In this document: piece after piece, positions 48,011-58,052 of the stretch
Layout of the letters: each line of letters starts with the position of its first letter
How positions within the stretch are numbered: the stretch's first letter is position 1
Origin: Occallatibacter savannae
Lineage (GTDB): Bacteria > Acidobacteriota > Terriglobia > Terriglobales > Acidobacteriaceae
Direction of reading: 5' to 3'
NCBI RefSeq assembly: GCF_003131205.1
Contig: NZ_QFFY01000001.1
Span: 1,054,001-1,118,000 of the forward strand
DNA: 64,000 nt
The notes under the pieces: generated by a model
Database searches by the model: none
Told to the model about the DNA's origin: nothing
Seen by the model: the letters and a program-made list of their open reading frames with translations, nothing else
Position numbers and translations under genes: made by a program

Positions 48011-49063
48011 CTATGCCGACGCCGTCACCGCGAGCTCTTCCGTCAGAGCCTCAGCTGCTGTCACGCACTGCTCGCGGTTCACGTCGTGATGAGTCACAAG
48101 CCGGATCATGTTCGGACCCAGCGTACTCGCAAGAATTCCGCGCGCCTTCAGCCTGCCGACGAGCTCGGCAGCGCTCACCTCGCCCTTCAGCGTAAAGATC
48201 ACAATATTCGTCTCGACTGATTCGGGGTCGATCTCAACGCACTCGATATGCGAAAGCGCCTCCGCCAGCAGCCGCGCATTCGCATGATCTTGGTGCAGCC
48301 GCGCCGGCATCTTTTCCAGTGCAATCAGCCCCGCCGCCGCCAGCACGCCAGCCTGCCGCATCCCGCCGCCCAGCGCCTTGCGGTAGATCCGCGCCTAGTC
48401 CATCATCTCCGCCGATCCCACCAGCATCGATCCCACGGGTGCGCACAGTCCCTTTGACAGGCAGAACATCACCGTATCGAACCCGCGCGTCAGCGTCTTT
48501 ACATCCACTCTCAGCGCAACCGCCGCATTGAAAATGCGCGCACCATCAAGGTGCAGCGGCAGTCCTCGCTCCTTCGCGTGACCCCAAATCTCTTCCAACA
48601 CCGGCAGAGTCGTACAGCGACCGCCCGTAAGATTCGCGGTGTTCTCAATCTCGATCAACCCCGTCGCCGCCCGGAACGAGCCCTTCTTGTAGATGACCGG
48701 CTCAATATCCGCCCACGTCAGTGTTCCTCTCTGCGTCGGGACTGCGCGCACCAGGCAACCGGAGAACACAGCGGCAGTCGCCATCTCCCAGTCCAGAATG
48801 TGCGAACGCGACTCGCAGATGATCTCCTGTCCCGGCTTGGTCAACAGGCGAATCGCGATTTGATTGCCCATCGTGCCGGTGGGCACAAACAGTCCGGCCT
48901 CGCGCCCGAATATCTCAGCCGCGCGCTTTTCAAGCAAATTGACCGTCGGATCCTCGCCGTACACATCATCGCCCACCTCAGCCGCAGCCATCGCCGCCCG
49001 CATCTCCGGCGTGGGCCGTGTCACCGTGTCCGACCGCAAATCAATAATGCCCGCAGTTTCCAT
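48011..49063 (-). pseudogene. ltaE: Low-specificity threonine aldolase with an internal amber codon
   Basis: The gene encodes a PLP-dependent aldolase that cleaves threonine to glycine and acetaldehyde. Residues before the stop carry [28 protein letters not shown], the PLP-region HLDGARIFNAAVAL and the PLP Lys in FCLSKGLCAPVGSML. A TAG at 48395-48397 interrupts the frame at about codon 223, just where the family reads D-E-A-R; the next codons ARIYRKALGGGMRQAGVLAA and the C-terminal domain continue in the same frame to 48011. Only one base (probably GAG to TAG) separates it from an intact gene of about 350 codons. Start ATG 49063 (METAGIIDL); ATG 49081 is an alternative. Confidence 0.85.
48395..48397 (-). 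other. In-frame amber codon in ltaE
   Basis: The codon context is ATG GAC TAG GCG CGG. Both flanks align with the threonine aldolase family without a gap. No pyrrolysine insertion element or genes were recognised nearby. Confidence 0.85.
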
Positions 49064-49096
49064 CAAAAACCCCGAACTCATCAACGAGCTTCTGTT

Positions 49097-49124
49097 CCCT
49101 AATCCCTAGTCCCTAGTCCCTGCT
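49097..49124. repeat. 7-nt tandem array upstream of ltaE
   Basis: Four consecutive units: ccctaat, then ccctagt twice, then ccctgct. The array ends one base before the stop codon of the next gene (49126). Confidence 0.85.
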
Positions 49125-49125
49125 C

Positions 49126-50115
49126 CTACGGTATTTGCGCCATCGGCAGTTCCATGATCGGCGTCACCTTGCCGCCGCTCGACGCGTACGCCCACATCCC
49201 GTGGAAATTCTCGCGAATTCCCGGATGCGCCTTCAGCAACGCACCCAGCACGGCAATCGCCTCCGTGCGTGCCACCGCCGGATCTGTGTTCCCCGCGGAC
49301 TCATAGGTCACACCAAGATCCGGCTCGTGCAGCGTCGGATCCAGCCGCACCGCATCGATCTTCCATGTACGATCGCCCGTCGTCACCGAAGCGGGAAACG
49401 ACTCCTCAGTTGGTGCGCCGGTGATCTTCGCCTGTTCCTGCGTCAGCTTGTCCAGGTTCGGCGAAGAGATGAAGTCCACAGGCAGCTCAAGGTAGTGCGC
49501 CGCATCGTAGCAATACCACGCAGCCCATGGCATGTTGCTCCTTGCCAGTTCGCGGGCTCGTGTCCAATACCACACGCCGTCATGCCCGTTGAACATGCCC
49601 TCGCGTGCTGAGAAGCCGCCCAGCTTCCATCCCGGCGTTCCCGTCTGATCCCACGCCAGCACAAACCCCATCTGTCCGGCCAGTGCCGCGCCTGTCGCAT
49701 CCGCCAGCACCACCGCATACTTGCCCGGCGGCAATCCGCGCATGGTCACCGTCACAGTCATCGACCCGGCTGCATTCGAACAGAAAAACTGGGTGTCGGT
49801 CGGAGTAGCCAGCGAACTTGCATCCAGCAGATAGATGTTCCGCAACTGCGTCTTGCCGGCCTTCACAATCGGAGCAGCCTGCTCAATAGCTCCTCGAATC
49901 CCATCCCACTGGTTGGCCAGCGAAGGCAGCAGCACAGATTGCAGGGCGCTCGTATCCTGCCGAATCACAGCATCGGAAAGCTGCTCGCCGATGGAAGCCA
50001 GAGTACCCCGATCCTGGGCAGTCAGTTCAGCCTGAGTCGTGCAGCTTACTGCGAATCCCGATGCCGGCGCCAAGAGCACCAACCCGACTAAACCACTCCA
50101 GCAGAGTCGCTTCAC
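49126..50115 (-). CDS. Secreted protein of unknown function
   Basis: A 329-residue exported protein with a Sec signal peptide (KRLCWSGLVGLVLLAPASGFA). A Cys in VSCTTQ follows the cleavage region, but it is not in a lipobox. The body mixes a helical start (IGEQLSDAVIRQDTSALQSVL) with beta strands (MTVTVTMRGLPPGKYAVVL), and WYWTRARELARSNMPWAAWYCYDAAHYLE is aromatic-rich. I recognise no family. GTG 50115 has GAGGA 8 bases upstream; an ATG 11 codons earlier also opens the frame. It sits before ltaE on the same strand, with a 7-nt array between. Confidence 0.72.
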   Translation of the reverse strand: MKRLCWSGLVGLVLLAPASGFAVSCTTQAELTAQDRGTLASIGEQLSDAVIRQDTSALQSVLLPSLANQWDGIRGAIEQAAPIVKAGKTQLRNIYLLDASSLATPTDTQFFCSNAAGSMTVTVTMRGLPPGKYAVVLADATGAALAGQMGFVLAWDQTGTPGWKLGGFSAREGMFNGHDGVWYWTRARELARSNMPWAAWYCYDAAHYLELPVDFISSPNLDKLTQEQAKITGAPTEESFPASVTTGDRTWKIDAVRLDPTLHEPDLGVTYESAGNTDPAVARTEAIAVLGALLKAHPGIRENFHGMWAYASSGGKVTPIMELPMAQIP

Positions 50116-50237
50116 GTGCGATTCCTCAATTCTGTTTGAAAACTTCATGAGCGTTCCACGGCCACTGATAGTCTAATGCAGTAGGGTGTCTCGACCGGTC
50201 ACCCCCGCACGCACTCAGGGACATCGAGGCGATTGCC

Positions 50238-51074
50238 ATGCATCAGAACACTTGGACGCAAACGAAACCCATTTCTCTCGCGCTCTCCGCAGATCTGATG
50301 CTTGCTGCCGCTTCTCTTGTGGCGGTAGTTTTTATCCCGGCCCGCCTCGCTGCACAGGCGCAGCAGACCCCATCCAGATCCCACGCGCGCCACGTCGCAA
50401 AGAGAATGCCCATGGCGCAAGAGGTCGTCCAAGCCCCGGCGCCACCACCCATGCCGAACTGGCCCGTGAACGATAAGCCGAATCCGCCCTCGGTGGTCTG
50501 GGATGCAAGCGGACTTCGCATCAACGCTTCCAACTCCAGCCTGCAGCAAATCCTCAGCGAAGTCTCCACCGATACCGGAACGAAGGTCGTAGGCAATGTG
50601 CCCGACCAACGCGTCTTTGGCAGCTATGGCCCCGGCCAGGCGAGCGACGTGCTTCTCCAGCTTCTGCAGGGCTCCGGCTACAACGTCCTTCTAGCCGGCG
50701 ATCTGGGACAAGGCGCGCCCAGCCAGATCGTGCTCACTCCCCGCCGCGGCGGCAGCGCGAATTCGTCTGCAGGTACAAATCCGCAACAACAACAGCAGAT
50801 GCAGCCGCAGGATCAGGACGACGTTGAAACCGGCGATCAGCAGCCTGAACAACCCGAGCAGCCGGAGGAAACAGTTCCGGCCATCCCGCCAACACCTCAG
50901 CAGATGAATCAGGGTCAGCCAGGCACAGGTCCGAACGGACCCATCCGCACTCCGCAGGAGATCATGCAGGAGATGCAGCAGCGCCAGTTACTGCAGCAGC
51001 AGCAAATGCAACAGCAGATGCAGCAGCAGCAAGGCAATCCCACCGCTCCGCAGCAACAGGACAACCCGCAGTAG
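50238..51074 (+). CDS. Exported STN-domain protein with Gln-rich tail
   Basis: A 278-residue protein. Residues 15-40 form a signal-like hydrophobic segment (LMLAAASLVAVVFIPARLAAQ). The middle (about 90-170) resembles the short N-terminal domain of secretins and TonB receptors (STN): GLRINASNSSLQQILSEVSTDTG, GPGQASDVLLQLLQGSGYNVL and SQIVLTPR. The last 100 residues are low-complexity Gln/Pro/Met (many CAG codons). An isolated STN domain without a secretin or receptor body is unusual. ATG 50238 has no clear Shine-Dalgarno. Divergent from the preceding secreted gene. Confidence 0.7.
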   Translation: MHQNTWTQTKPISLALSADLMLAAASLVAVVFIPARLAAQAQQTPSRSHARHVAKRMPMAQEVVQAPAPPPMPNWPVNDKPNPPSVVWDASGLRINASNSSLQQILSEVSTDTGTKVVGNVPDQRVFGSYGPGQASDVLLQLLQGSGYNVLLAGDLGQGAPSQIVLTPRRGGSANSSAGTNPQQQQQMQPQDQDDVETGDQQPEQPEQPEETVPAIPPTPQQMNQGQPGTGPNGPIRTPQEIMQEMQQRQLLQQQQMQQQMQQQQGNPTAPQQQDNPQ

Positions 51075-51097
51075 GCGGCTTCCATCCGGACCGCACG

Positions 51098-51189
51098 TCG
51101 GGTGCCCCCGCGCAGGCATCCCGTCCTAAGCACGGGTGCCCCATCCTAAACGCCGCTTTTGCGTTTAGGGTGGGAAACAAGAGCATCCC
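51098..51189. repeat. GGGTGCC palindromic element, one partial and one full copy
   Basis: A 5' fragment (tcgggtgcccccg and onwards, to about 51130) is followed by a full copy at 51133-51189. The full copy begins cgggtgcccc, folds into a 13-bp stem (ccatcctaaacgc with gcgtttagggtgg, one G-U) around cgcttt, and ends tgggaaacaagagcatccc. It lies between the STN gene and the DUF4038 gene. Confidence 0.85.
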
Positions 51190-51277
51190 TTTACCTCTTG
51201 TTCATCCTCGCTCCGCCCCCAACCGCCCCTGATCGTTTAATCTCCCTTTCGACAACAAAAACGGGAGACAACTGCTC

Positions 51278-52783
51278 ATGGATCGTCGTGCATTTCTCGG
51301 CACAGGCCTTGCAGCCATGGCCGCCGAGCCGCTCAACGCCGCTCGTTCTGCTGCACCGGCAAAAAGCACTCAACGCCCACTTCCACGCGTCGAGGTCCAC
51401 TCCAGCGGCCACTACCTCCAGACCGACGACGGCCGCCCGTTCTTCTGGCTGGGCGACACCGCCTGGGAGCTCATCCACCGCACTACGCGTGAGGAGGCAA
51501 GCTACTATCTCAAAACCCGCAGCGAGCAGGGCTTCACCGTAATCCAGACCGTCGTGCTCGCCGAGTTCAACGGCATCAACGAGCCCAGCGCGCTCGGCCT
51601 CAAGCCGCTCATCAACAACGACCCGCGCAAGCCGAATCCCGCCTACTTCGACCGTGTCGTCGAGCTCGTCGATGAAGCAGCCGGCCGCCAACTCTATGTC
51701 GGACTCCTCCCCACCTGGGGAGACAAGCTCACTGCACCCTGGGGCGAGGGGCCCAGAATCTTCCGCAACGACAACCTCGCCGACGCGCGCGCCTTCGCGC
51801 AATATCTCGCCTCCCGCCTCAAGGACCGCACGAACGTCATCTGGATTCTCGGGGGTGACCGCCCGCCGCGCATGTCCGCAATGAGTCAGGAAGAACGAGC
51901 AAGGCTCGCGAAGTCCACCGGCTTCAGCCCCGATCAGGACTGGACTCCTATCTGGCGCGAGATCGCCGCTGGCCTCGCCGACGGCCTCGGACGAAAACCA
52001 GTCATCGCCTACCACCCCAACGGCGGCGCTCGCTCATCCACCACCCTCCACGACGAGCCATGGCTTTCCATCAACGCGATGCAAAGCGGCCATGGAGGCG
52101 GACACGATGTTCCTGTGTGGGACTGGGTAACTGCTGACTACAACCTCGCGCCCCCCAGGCCCACCCTCGACATGGAACCCAACTACGAAGACCATCCCTA
52201 CAACCCCTGGCCTCGCTGGGATCCCGCGACCGGCTACTTTCGCGACCACGATGTTCGCAAGCAGGTCTACCGCTCCGTCTTTGCCGGCGCATGCGGAGTG
52301 ACCTACGGCCATCACGCGATCTGGGGCTTTGTCGGCCATCGTTATGACGTCATCAACCATGCCGACCGCGACTGGATCGACGCACTTCAACGTCCCGCGG
52401 GTCGCCAGGTGCATTATCTGCGCCGCCTCATCGAATCGCGCCCATACTTCAGCCGCATCCCAGACCAGAAACTCATCGCCTCCGATCCCGGCACCGGAGG
52501 CCAGCACATGCAGGCCACACGCGACGCGGAGGGAACCTACGCCTTCGTCTACTTTCCGATGAACGACATGACTGCCCGTCTCGACCTCACTTGCCTCAAA
52601 TCCGGCAAGCTGCGCGCCTGGTGGTACGACCCGAGAACCGGCGTCGGCACGCTCATCGGAACCGTCGATGCAACAGCTCAGGCCGAGTTCCGCACGCCGC
52701 CCTACGGACCAGACTGGGTGCTCGCAATCGACGCAGCAGAGGCAAACTATCCTCCGCCAGGCCTTGATGTATGGGTTGAATAA
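51278..52783 (+). CDS. Tat-exported DUF4038 glycoside hydrolase (GH140-like)
   Basis: A 501-residue protein. The N-terminus DRRAFLGTGLAAMAAEP has a twin-arginine motif. The catalytic part (residues 35-400) is a TIM barrel of the DUF4038 apiosidase-like family: HYLQTDDGRPFFWLGDTAWELIHR, YYLKTRSEQGFTVIQTVVL, RLKDRTNVIWILGGDRPP, AYHPNGGARSS and LDMEPNYEDHP with likely acidic catalytic residues. The last 80 residues look like the family's C-terminal beta domain (FRTPPYGPDWVLAID). It probably trims plant cell-wall glycans such as apiose-containing pectin; the precise substrate is inferred. ATG 51278 is immediately before the Tat signal. Confidence 0.9.
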   Translation: MDRRAFLGTGLAAMAAEPLNAARSAAPAKSTQRPLPRVEVHSSGHYLQTDDGRPFFWLGDTAWELIHRTTREEASYYLKTRSEQGFTVIQTVVLAEFNGINEPSALGLKPLINNDPRKPNPAYFDRVVELVDEAAGRQLYVGLLPTWGDKLTAPWGEGPRIFRNDNLADARAFAQYLASRLKDRTNVIWILGGDRPPRMSAMSQEERARLAKSTGFSPDQDWTPIWREIAAGLADGLGRKPVIAYHPNGGARSSTTLHDEPWLSINAMQSGHGGGHDVPVWDWVTADYNLAPPRPTLDMEPNYEDHPYNPWPRWDPATGYFRDHDVRKQVYRSVFAGACGVTYGHHAIWGFVGHRYDVINHADRDWIDALQRPAGRQVHYLRRLIESRPYFSRIPDQKLIASDPGTGGQHMQATRDAEGTYAFVYFPMNDMTARLDLTCLKSGKLRAWWYDPRTGVGTLIGTVDATAQAEFRTPPYGPDWVLAIDAAEANYPPPGLDVWVE

Positions 52784-52810
52784 TGAGGGTTGGGGAACGA
52801 AGCTGTGCGC

Positions 52811-52966
52811 CTACTCCGAAACGAGCTGCGCCGTCACCTTGACCGGAACTACCGCGCGACGGGGACGCATCATCGCAAATCCGATTCTGAAGATGCCGTA
52901 CGCCGTCAGAACGCCAAAAGCCATCGATCCGATCGCCGCGCAAATTAACATTACTAAGTCAGCCAT
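52811..52966 (-). CDS. Small single-helix membrane protein
   Basis: A 51-residue protein that starts MADLVMLICAAIGSM and continues AFGVLTAYGIFRIGFAMM to form one long hydrophobic helix, followed by a basic and Pro-rich tail (MRPRRAVVPVKVTAQLVSE). The frame opens directly after AAAGAAGA. The compact layout resembles small conserved membrane proteins seen in acidobacteria, but I cannot name a family. It lies on the strand opposite uvrA and the DUF4038 gene, in the gap between them, and its stop codon overlaps the start of a repeat remnant at 52794-52808. Confidence 0.65.
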   Translation of the reverse strand: MADLVMLICAAIGSMAFGVLTAYGIFRIGFAMMRPRRAVVPVKVTAQLVSE

Positions 52967-53092
52967 TCTTCTTTAAGACCCCCGTTGAAGTTGCTGGGGA
53001 AAGTTCCTCATTCGATTTCTGCTTCTGCCTCGGCTATTTGGATGCTGTGTCGTGGCTTTGTCTTGAAGGATTGTCGCAGAATTTCGGCCGCG

Positions 53093-53122
53093 TTGACCCT
53101 CGTTTCTGTTGGCAAATAGAAT
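53093..53122 (+). promoter_or_regulatory. Sigma-70 promoter of uvrA
   Basis: TTGACC (53093-53098) and TAGAAT (53117-53122) are separated by 18 bp. Transcription would start near 53129, about 110 bp before ATG 53238. No LexA box of the E. coli type was recognised. Confidence 0.65.
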
Positions 53123-53237
53123 ACCCCCAGGTACGTCCGTAATCCTGCGGGCTCGCCCCCTAAACGAAGGTCCATCACGGCGTTGCGACTTTAGTCGAAT
53201 ACCCCGCATCAACCTATCGGCTTCGCTTCAACTAATC

Positions 53238-56225
53238 ATGTCCATCACTCACATCTCGGTGCGTGGGGCGCGCCAGCATAATCTGCGCGACATCAACGTT
53301 AGGATTCCGCGCAATACCCTCACGGTTGTCACCGGCCTCTCCGGCTCCGGCAAAAGCTCTCTCGCCTTCGACACCATCTATGCCGAGGGCCAGCGCCGCT
53401 ACGTTGAAACTCTCTCCGCCTACGCACGCCAGTTCCTCGATCAGATCGAGCGTCCCGACGTAGACTCCATCGAAGGCCTCTCGCCCGCCATCTCCATCGA
53501 GCAGAAGACGACCAGCCGCAGTCCTCGTTCCACCGTCGGCACCATCACCGAGATCTACGACTACCTCCGTCTCCTCTACGCTTCTGTCGGAACCCCGCAC
53601 TGCCCAAACTGCGGCCGCCCCATCGCCCGCCAGACCGCTGAACAAATCGTCCAGCGCATTATGCAGCTTGGCTCAGGTGAGCGCGTCACCGTCATGGCGC
53701 CCGTTGTCCGTGGCCGCAAGGGCGAGTTCAAAGATTTGCTCGATCAGCTTGACCAGCAAGGCTTTCGCGCTCGCGTCGACGGCGAGATGGTCGACCTCGC
53801 CGAACCACCTTCGCTCGACAAGCGCAAGAATCACACCATCGAAGCCATCATCGACCGCATCCTCCTCAAACCCTCCTCCGACGAACCAGCCCCGAAGACG
53901 ATTGGAACCCAGACCGTCCCAGCTAAGCCCTCTGTCGAGAAGCGTTTGGAATCCGCAGTCTCGAAAGCGCTTCAACTCGCCAACGGCCTGGTCCTCATCG
54001 CCTTGGCCAACGGCGAAGAGCAGATCTTCTCCTCCTCCATGGCCTGCCCCGACTGCGGTCTCGACGTCCCAAAGCTCGAGCCCCGCAGTTTCAGCTTCAA
54101 CTCCACCTTTGGCGCCTGCCCCGAGTGCCACGGCCTCGGCTCCCTTTACGATCTCGACCCCGCAAAGGTGATCACCGACTGGTCCAAGCCTCTCCTCGAC
54201 GGCGGCCTCGGACCCGGCTCCGCATCGCAATACCTGCTGCGACTCATCAACCTCGCAGCCCAAAGGTACAACATCGATCTCAAGAAACCCTTCGAAGACC
54301 TCCCGCCCAAGCAGCAGCACATTCTCGTCTACGGACCGCCCAAAGGTGAAGCGCCGCGCACTGGCTTCCACGGCATCCTCAGCTACCTGCGCGACTCCAT
54401 CGACGAAGCACGCAGCGACGGCTACCGCGAGTACATGATGAACTTCATGTCCGCGACACCCTGCCCCGTCTGCCGTGGCAAGCGACTGCGCCCCGAGTCC
54501 CTCGCCGTGAAAATCAACGGCATGTCCATCGCGGACTTCACCTCGCTCCCGCTCAATCGCGCACTCTCAGCCGCTTACGAACTCAACTTCACCGCGCGCG
54601 AAGCCCTCATCGCCGATCGCATCCGCCGCGAGATCATCGAGCGCCTCGAGTTTCTCTGCGCTGTCGGCCTCAACTACCTCTCCCTCGACCGCAATGCTGC
54701 CACCCTCTCCGGCGGCGAAGGCCAGCGCATCCGCCTTGCCACCCAGATCGGCTCCCGCCTGCGGGGAGTCCTCTACGTTCTCGACGAGCCATCCATCGGA
54801 CTCCACCAGCGCGACAACAACCGTCTCATCGAAGCTCTCGTGCGCCTGCGCGATCTCGGCAACACGGTCCTCGTTGTCGAACACGACGAAGACACCATTC
54901 GCCACGCCGACTATGTCGTCGACCTCGGCCCCGGCGCCGGACGTCTCGGCGGCCACGTCGTCGCCCAGGGCACGCCCGCCGACATTATGGCCTGTCCGCA
55001 ATCGCTCACCGGCAAGTACCTCTCCGGCGCCGAAGGCATTGTTCACCGCACCGAGCCCCGCCCTCTCACCAATAAATGGCTCACCGTCACCGGCGCGCGC
55101 GAACACAATCTGCAGGACGTCACCCTCAAACTCCCGCTTGGCATTATGACCGTCGTGACCGGCGTGAGCGGCAGCGGCAAAAGCACGCTCATCAACGACA
55201 TCCTCTACCGCTCTCTCGCCAAGACCCTCTACGGCTCCCGCGAAGAACCCGGCGTTCACGAAACACTCGAAGGCACCGAGCAGATCGACAAGGTCATCCG
55301 CATCGACCAGGATCCGATCGGCCGCACACCGCGCTCCAATCCCGCCACCTACACACAGGTCTTCTCGCCCATCCGTGACCTCTTCGCCATGCTTCCTGAA
55401 GCGCGCGAGCGCGGCTACAAGCCCGGCCGCTTCAGCTTCAACGTAGCCGGAGGCCGCTGCGAAGCGTGCCAGGGAGACGGACAGCGCCGCATCGAAATGA
55501 ACTTCATGCCCGACGTCTACGTACAGTGCGAAGTGTGCAACGGGCGGCGCTACAACCAGGAAACCCTTGCCGTGAAGTTCCACGGCTACTCCATTGCCGA
55601 CATCCTCGACCTCACCATCGAAGACGCTTTGACCGTGCTGAAGGACGTCCCCACTGTTCGCCAGAAACTTCAGACCCTCGTGGACGTAGGCCTCGGCTAC
55701 GTTCATCTCGGCCAGAGCGCGACAACGCTCTCCGGCGGCGAAGCCCAACGCATGAAGCTCGCCCGCGAACTCTCCAAGCGCCAGACCGGCCGGACCCTCT
55801 ACCTTCTCGACGAGCCCACCACCGGCCTCCACTTCGACGATGTCCGCAAACTACTCGAAGTCCTTCACCGCCTCGCCGACCTCGGCAACACCGTCATCAT
55901 CATCGAGCACAATCTCGACATCATTCGCAACGCCGATTGGATTATCGACCTCGGCCCTGAAGGCGGAGAAGACGGCGGCCGCATCATCGGCGAAGGACGC
56001 CCCGCAAAGATTGCCGCCACTCCTGAGTCCTATACGGGCCAGTTCCTCGCCCGCTACTACGCATCTCACGACGGCAAGCTCGAAGAGCTACCTGCCCCAG
56101 CAGGTTCAATCGATCCTCATGCTGGGGTTGCTCCTGCTCCTCGAACCCGATCGAAAGCAGCGGCAAAGCCGGGCAGCTCCGCACGGAAATCAAAATCCAA
56201 CGGCAAGAAGCCGGTCCCCGCATGA
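53238..56225 (+). CDS. uvrA: Excinuclease ABC subunit A
   Basis: UvrA scans DNA for bulky lesions and loads UvrB. The 995-residue protein has two ABC ATPase halves: first Walker [13 protein letters not shown] near residue 30, with zinc-binding Cys in CPNCGRP and CPDCGL; second Walker [10 protein letters not shown] near residue 640, with [11 protein letters not shown] and CEVCNGRRY as the second zinc module. Signature LSGGE and [13 protein letters not shown] / [12 protein letters not shown] occur in each half. ATG 53238 ([15 protein letters not shown]) is chosen over an upstream in-frame start because the family begins here. The CPBP gene overlaps its end by 4 bp; uvrC is 3 kb away. Confidence 0.97.
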   Translation: MSITHISVRGARQHNLRDINVRIPRNTLTVVTGLSGSGKSSLAFDTIYAEGQRRYVETLSAYARQFLDQIERPDVDSIEGLSPAISIEQKTTSRSPRSTVGTITEIYDYLRLLYASVGTPHCPNCGRPIARQTAEQIVQRIMQLGSGERVTVMAPVVRGRKGEFKDLLDQLDQQGFRARVDGEMVDLAEPPSLDKRKNHTIEAIIDRILLKPSSDEPAPKTIGTQTVPAKPSVEKRLESAVSKALQLANGLVLIALANGEEQIFSSSMACPDCGLDVPKLEPRSFSFNSTFGACPECHGLGSLYDLDPAKVITDWSKPLLDGGLGPGSASQYLLRLINLAAQRYNIDLKKPFEDLPPKQQHILVYGPPKGEAPRTGFHGILSYLRDSIDEARSDGYREYMMNFMSATPCPVCRGKRLRPESLAVKINGMSIADFTSLPLNRALSAAYELNFTAREALIADRIRREIIERLEFLCAVGLNYLSLDRNAATLSGGEGQRIRLATQIGSRLRGVLYVLDEPSIGLHQRDNNRLIEALVRLRDLGNTVLVVEHDEDTIRHADYVVDLGPGAGRLGGHVVAQGTPADIMACPQSLTGKYLSGAEGIVHRTEPRPLTNKWLTVTGAREHNLQDVTLKLPLGIMTVVTGVSGSGKSTLINDILYRSLAKTLYGSREEPGVHETLEGTEQIDKVIRIDQDPIGRTPRSNPATYTQVFSPIRDLFAMLPEARERGYKPGRFSFNVAGGRCEACQGDGQRRIEMNFMPDVYVQCEVCNGRRYNQETLAVKFHGYSIADILDLTIEDALTVLKDVPTVRQKLQTLVDVGLGYVHLGQSATTLSGGEAQRMKLARELSKRQTGRTLYLLDEPTTGLHFDDVRKLLEVLHRLADLGNTVIIIEHNLDIIRNADWIIDLGPEGGEDGGRIIGEGRPAKIAATPESYTGQFLARYYASHDGKLEELPAPAGSIDPHAGVAPAPRTRSKAAAKPGSSARKSKSNGKKPVPA

Positions 56226-57274
56226 GCACCTTCCCCGAACAGGTGCCGCATAATCCCGAACAACAGCCCTCAGGCGAACCAACCGACTCGCCCGCATCTG
56301 ACCCGCTTGGACCGGAAAACGTTCCCATCCCACCCGCCGAGTGGACCGGCGAGCCTGAAGAACCGAGCCCGCAGCCCGGCTCAACTTCCACCGCTTCGCT
56401 TGCTGCGCCCGACGACCAGCCTCTCTTCGCCTCCTACACCCGGCCCGAACTCATCGCCTTGCGCGAAGAGCGCATTCCTCACATGGGTCACATCGGCATC
56501 CTCATCCTCCTCGTCTTCTCCGCATTTGTCGCGATCAACGTGCTTGTCGCCGCCGCGCTCCACGCCAAGCTCTGGGGCATCAGTACCCCGGCTCAGGCGC
56601 AAACAGATTTCCACTATGCGCTGATCACGCAAGCCGCACTCTACCTCATCACCTTCGCCGGTTGTCTCATCGCCTTCCCGCTCCTGTGGCGAAAATCCTT
56701 CTTCGACGGCATCCACTGGAACGGCGCCTTCGCCATCCAGCGCTTCGCCCGCCTGGTCAGCGCCGCCGTGATCTGCTTCTTCGTCGCGATGATCAATGGC
56801 ATGCTGCTGCCCGGCCCCACCGATGCGCCCATCGACCAGCTCTTCAAAGCCCCGGGCGCCGCCTGGGTGCTCTTCGCCTTCGGTGTCACCCTCGCACCAT
56901 TCTTTGAAGAAATGGCATTCCGCGGATTCCTCCTCCCCGCCCTCTGCACCGCGTGGGACTGGAGCCTAGAGCACCTCACCGGAACGCCTCGACGGCCCCT
57001 CGACCAGAACGGCGACCCCAACTGGTCTCTCAATGCCATGATCTTCGGATCGCTCATCACCAGCCTTCCCTTCGCACTCATGCACGGATTCCAGACCGCG
57101 TGGTCCCTCGGACCGTTTCTCCTGCTCGTTTTCGTCAGTCTCGTACTCTGCTGGGTCCGCCTCTCCACACGATCCCTCGCCGCCAGCACCCTCGTTCACG
57201 CCAGCTACAACTTCATGCTCTTCTCCTTCATGCTCCTCGGCACCGGTGGCTTCAAACACCTCGACAAAATGTAG
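56222..57274 (+). CDS. CPBP-family intramembrane glutamic protease
   Basis: A 350-residue membrane protein of the Abi/CAAX-protease-like family. The first 85 residues are hydrophilic, Pro/Glu-rich and probably cytosolic. Helices follow, with the catalytic motif [16 protein letters not shown] (EExxxR), then [16 protein letters not shown] (His motif) and [12 protein letters not shown] (HxxxN). Members act as intramembrane proteases or in bacteriocin self-protection; the substrate is unknown. ATG 56222 overlaps the uvrA stop (ATGA), so the genes are coupled, although a functional link with DNA repair is not obvious. Confidence 0.87.
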   Translation: MSTFPEQVPHNPEQQPSGEPTDSPASDPLGPENVPIPPAEWTGEPEEPSPQPGSTSTASLAAPDDQPLFASYTRPELIALREERIPHMGHIGILILLVFSAFVAINVLVAAALHAKLWGISTPAQAQTDFHYALITQAALYLITFAGCLIAFPLLWRKSFFDGIHWNGAFAIQRFARLVSAAVICFFVAMINGMLLPGPTDAPIDQLFKAPGAAWVLFAFGVTLAPFFEEMAFRGFLLPALCTAWDWSLEHLTGTPRRPLDQNGDPNWSLNAMIFGSLITSLPFALMHGFQTAWSLGPFLLLVFVSLVLCWVRLSTRSLAASTLVHASYNFMLFSFMLLGTGGFKHLDKM

Positions 57275-57285
57275 ATCTCCGAGTT

Positions 57286-57313
57286 CCTAACTCACTACTC
57301 ACTGTTCCCTGTT
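57286..57313. repeat. 7-nt tandem array upstream of pyrE
   Basis: Four units of 7 nt: cctaact, cactact, cactgtt and ccctgtt, ending 18 bp before the pyrE start. Less regular than the other arrays. Confidence 0.6.
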
Positions 57314-57331
57314 CTTTTAAAATCACCTCTG

Positions 57332-57946
57332 ATGACAACCCAAAGCTACGCCCAGCAGCTCCTCTCTCTCCTCTCCCGCACCAGCTTCAAGCTCGGCCAG
57401 TTCAAGCTCTCCTCCGGCGGCACCAGCGACTACTACATCGATTGCCGCACCACCACCCTCCACGCCGAAGGCGGTCGCCTCACCGGCCACGCCATCCTCG
57501 AACTCCTGGAGCAGCACGGCATTCAGGCCGAAGCAGTCGGCGGGCTCACCATGGGCGCCGATCCCATCGTCTCCAATGTCGCCACAGCCAGTGCATGGCG
57601 AGCGCAGCAGCGTCCAGGCAGCCCTCTCCTCCACGGCTTCCTCGTGCGCAAAGCGGAGAAAGCCCACGGCACTGGTCGTCGCATCGAAGGCTTCTGCCGC
57701 GAAGGTTCCCGCGTCATCATCGTCGACGACGTTTGCACTACCGGCGCATCCACCATCGCCGCTCTCGAAGCCGCCCGCGAAGCTGGCATGATCGTCGCCG
57801 CCGTCGTCTGCATCGTCGAGCGCGAAGAAGCACACGGCCGTCCCGCTGTCGATGGCGCCGCAGCGGGTGCCCCATTCCTCCGGCTCTTCACCGCAACCCA
57901 GGTCCGCGCGGAACACATCCGCCAACTCGAATCCGCCCGCGCGTAA
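57332..57946 (+). CDS. pyrE: Orotate phosphoribosyltransferase
   Basis: PyrE adds ribose-phosphate to orotate in UMP synthesis. The 204-residue protein has FKLGQFKLSSGGTSDYYIDCR, the central GGLTMGADPIVSNVATAS, KAEKAHGTGRRIEG with the dimer-loop Lys, and the PRPP-binding motif VIIVDDVCTTGASTI. ATG 57332 begins the family domain. The length is typical of the short bacterial form. No operon partner is seen downstream; a 9-nt repeat array follows the stop. Confidence 0.95.
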   Translation: MTTQSYAQQLLSLLSRTSFKLGQFKLSSGGTSDYYIDCRTTTLHAEGGRLTGHAILELLEQHGIQAEAVGGLTMGADPIVSNVATASAWRAQQRPGSPLLHGFLVRKAEKAHGTGRRIEGFCREGSRVIIVDDVCTTGASTIAALEAAREAGMIVAAVVCIVEREEAHGRPAVDGAAAGAPFLRLFTATQVRAEHIRQLESARA

Positions 57947-58003
57947 TTCGATCGGCGAATCTCTAAGAGCGCCCCTGCACAGCAAAAGCACGGCCCGCAC
58001 ATC

Positions 58004-58052
58004 CGCTAACTTGCTAACTCGCGAACGCCGCGAAGCGGCGCTAACTTGCTGC
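58004..58052. repeat. 9-nt tandem array after pyrE
   Basis: gctaacttg and ctaactcgc units around a palindrome cgccgcgaagcggcg (58026-58040), similar to the core of the icd-mdh array. A further isolated unit gctaactcg lies at about 58099-58107. Confidence 0.7.

Noticed and set aside
48395-48397. Pyrrolysine or other recoding of the amber codon
   Set aside because: No pyl genes or insertion element are visible, and threonine aldolase is not a known recoded enzyme.
57862-57882. gcgggtgccccattcct inside pyrE as another palindromic element
   Set aside because: No stem follows, and the encoded AAAGAPFLRLF fits ordinary OPRTase sequence.
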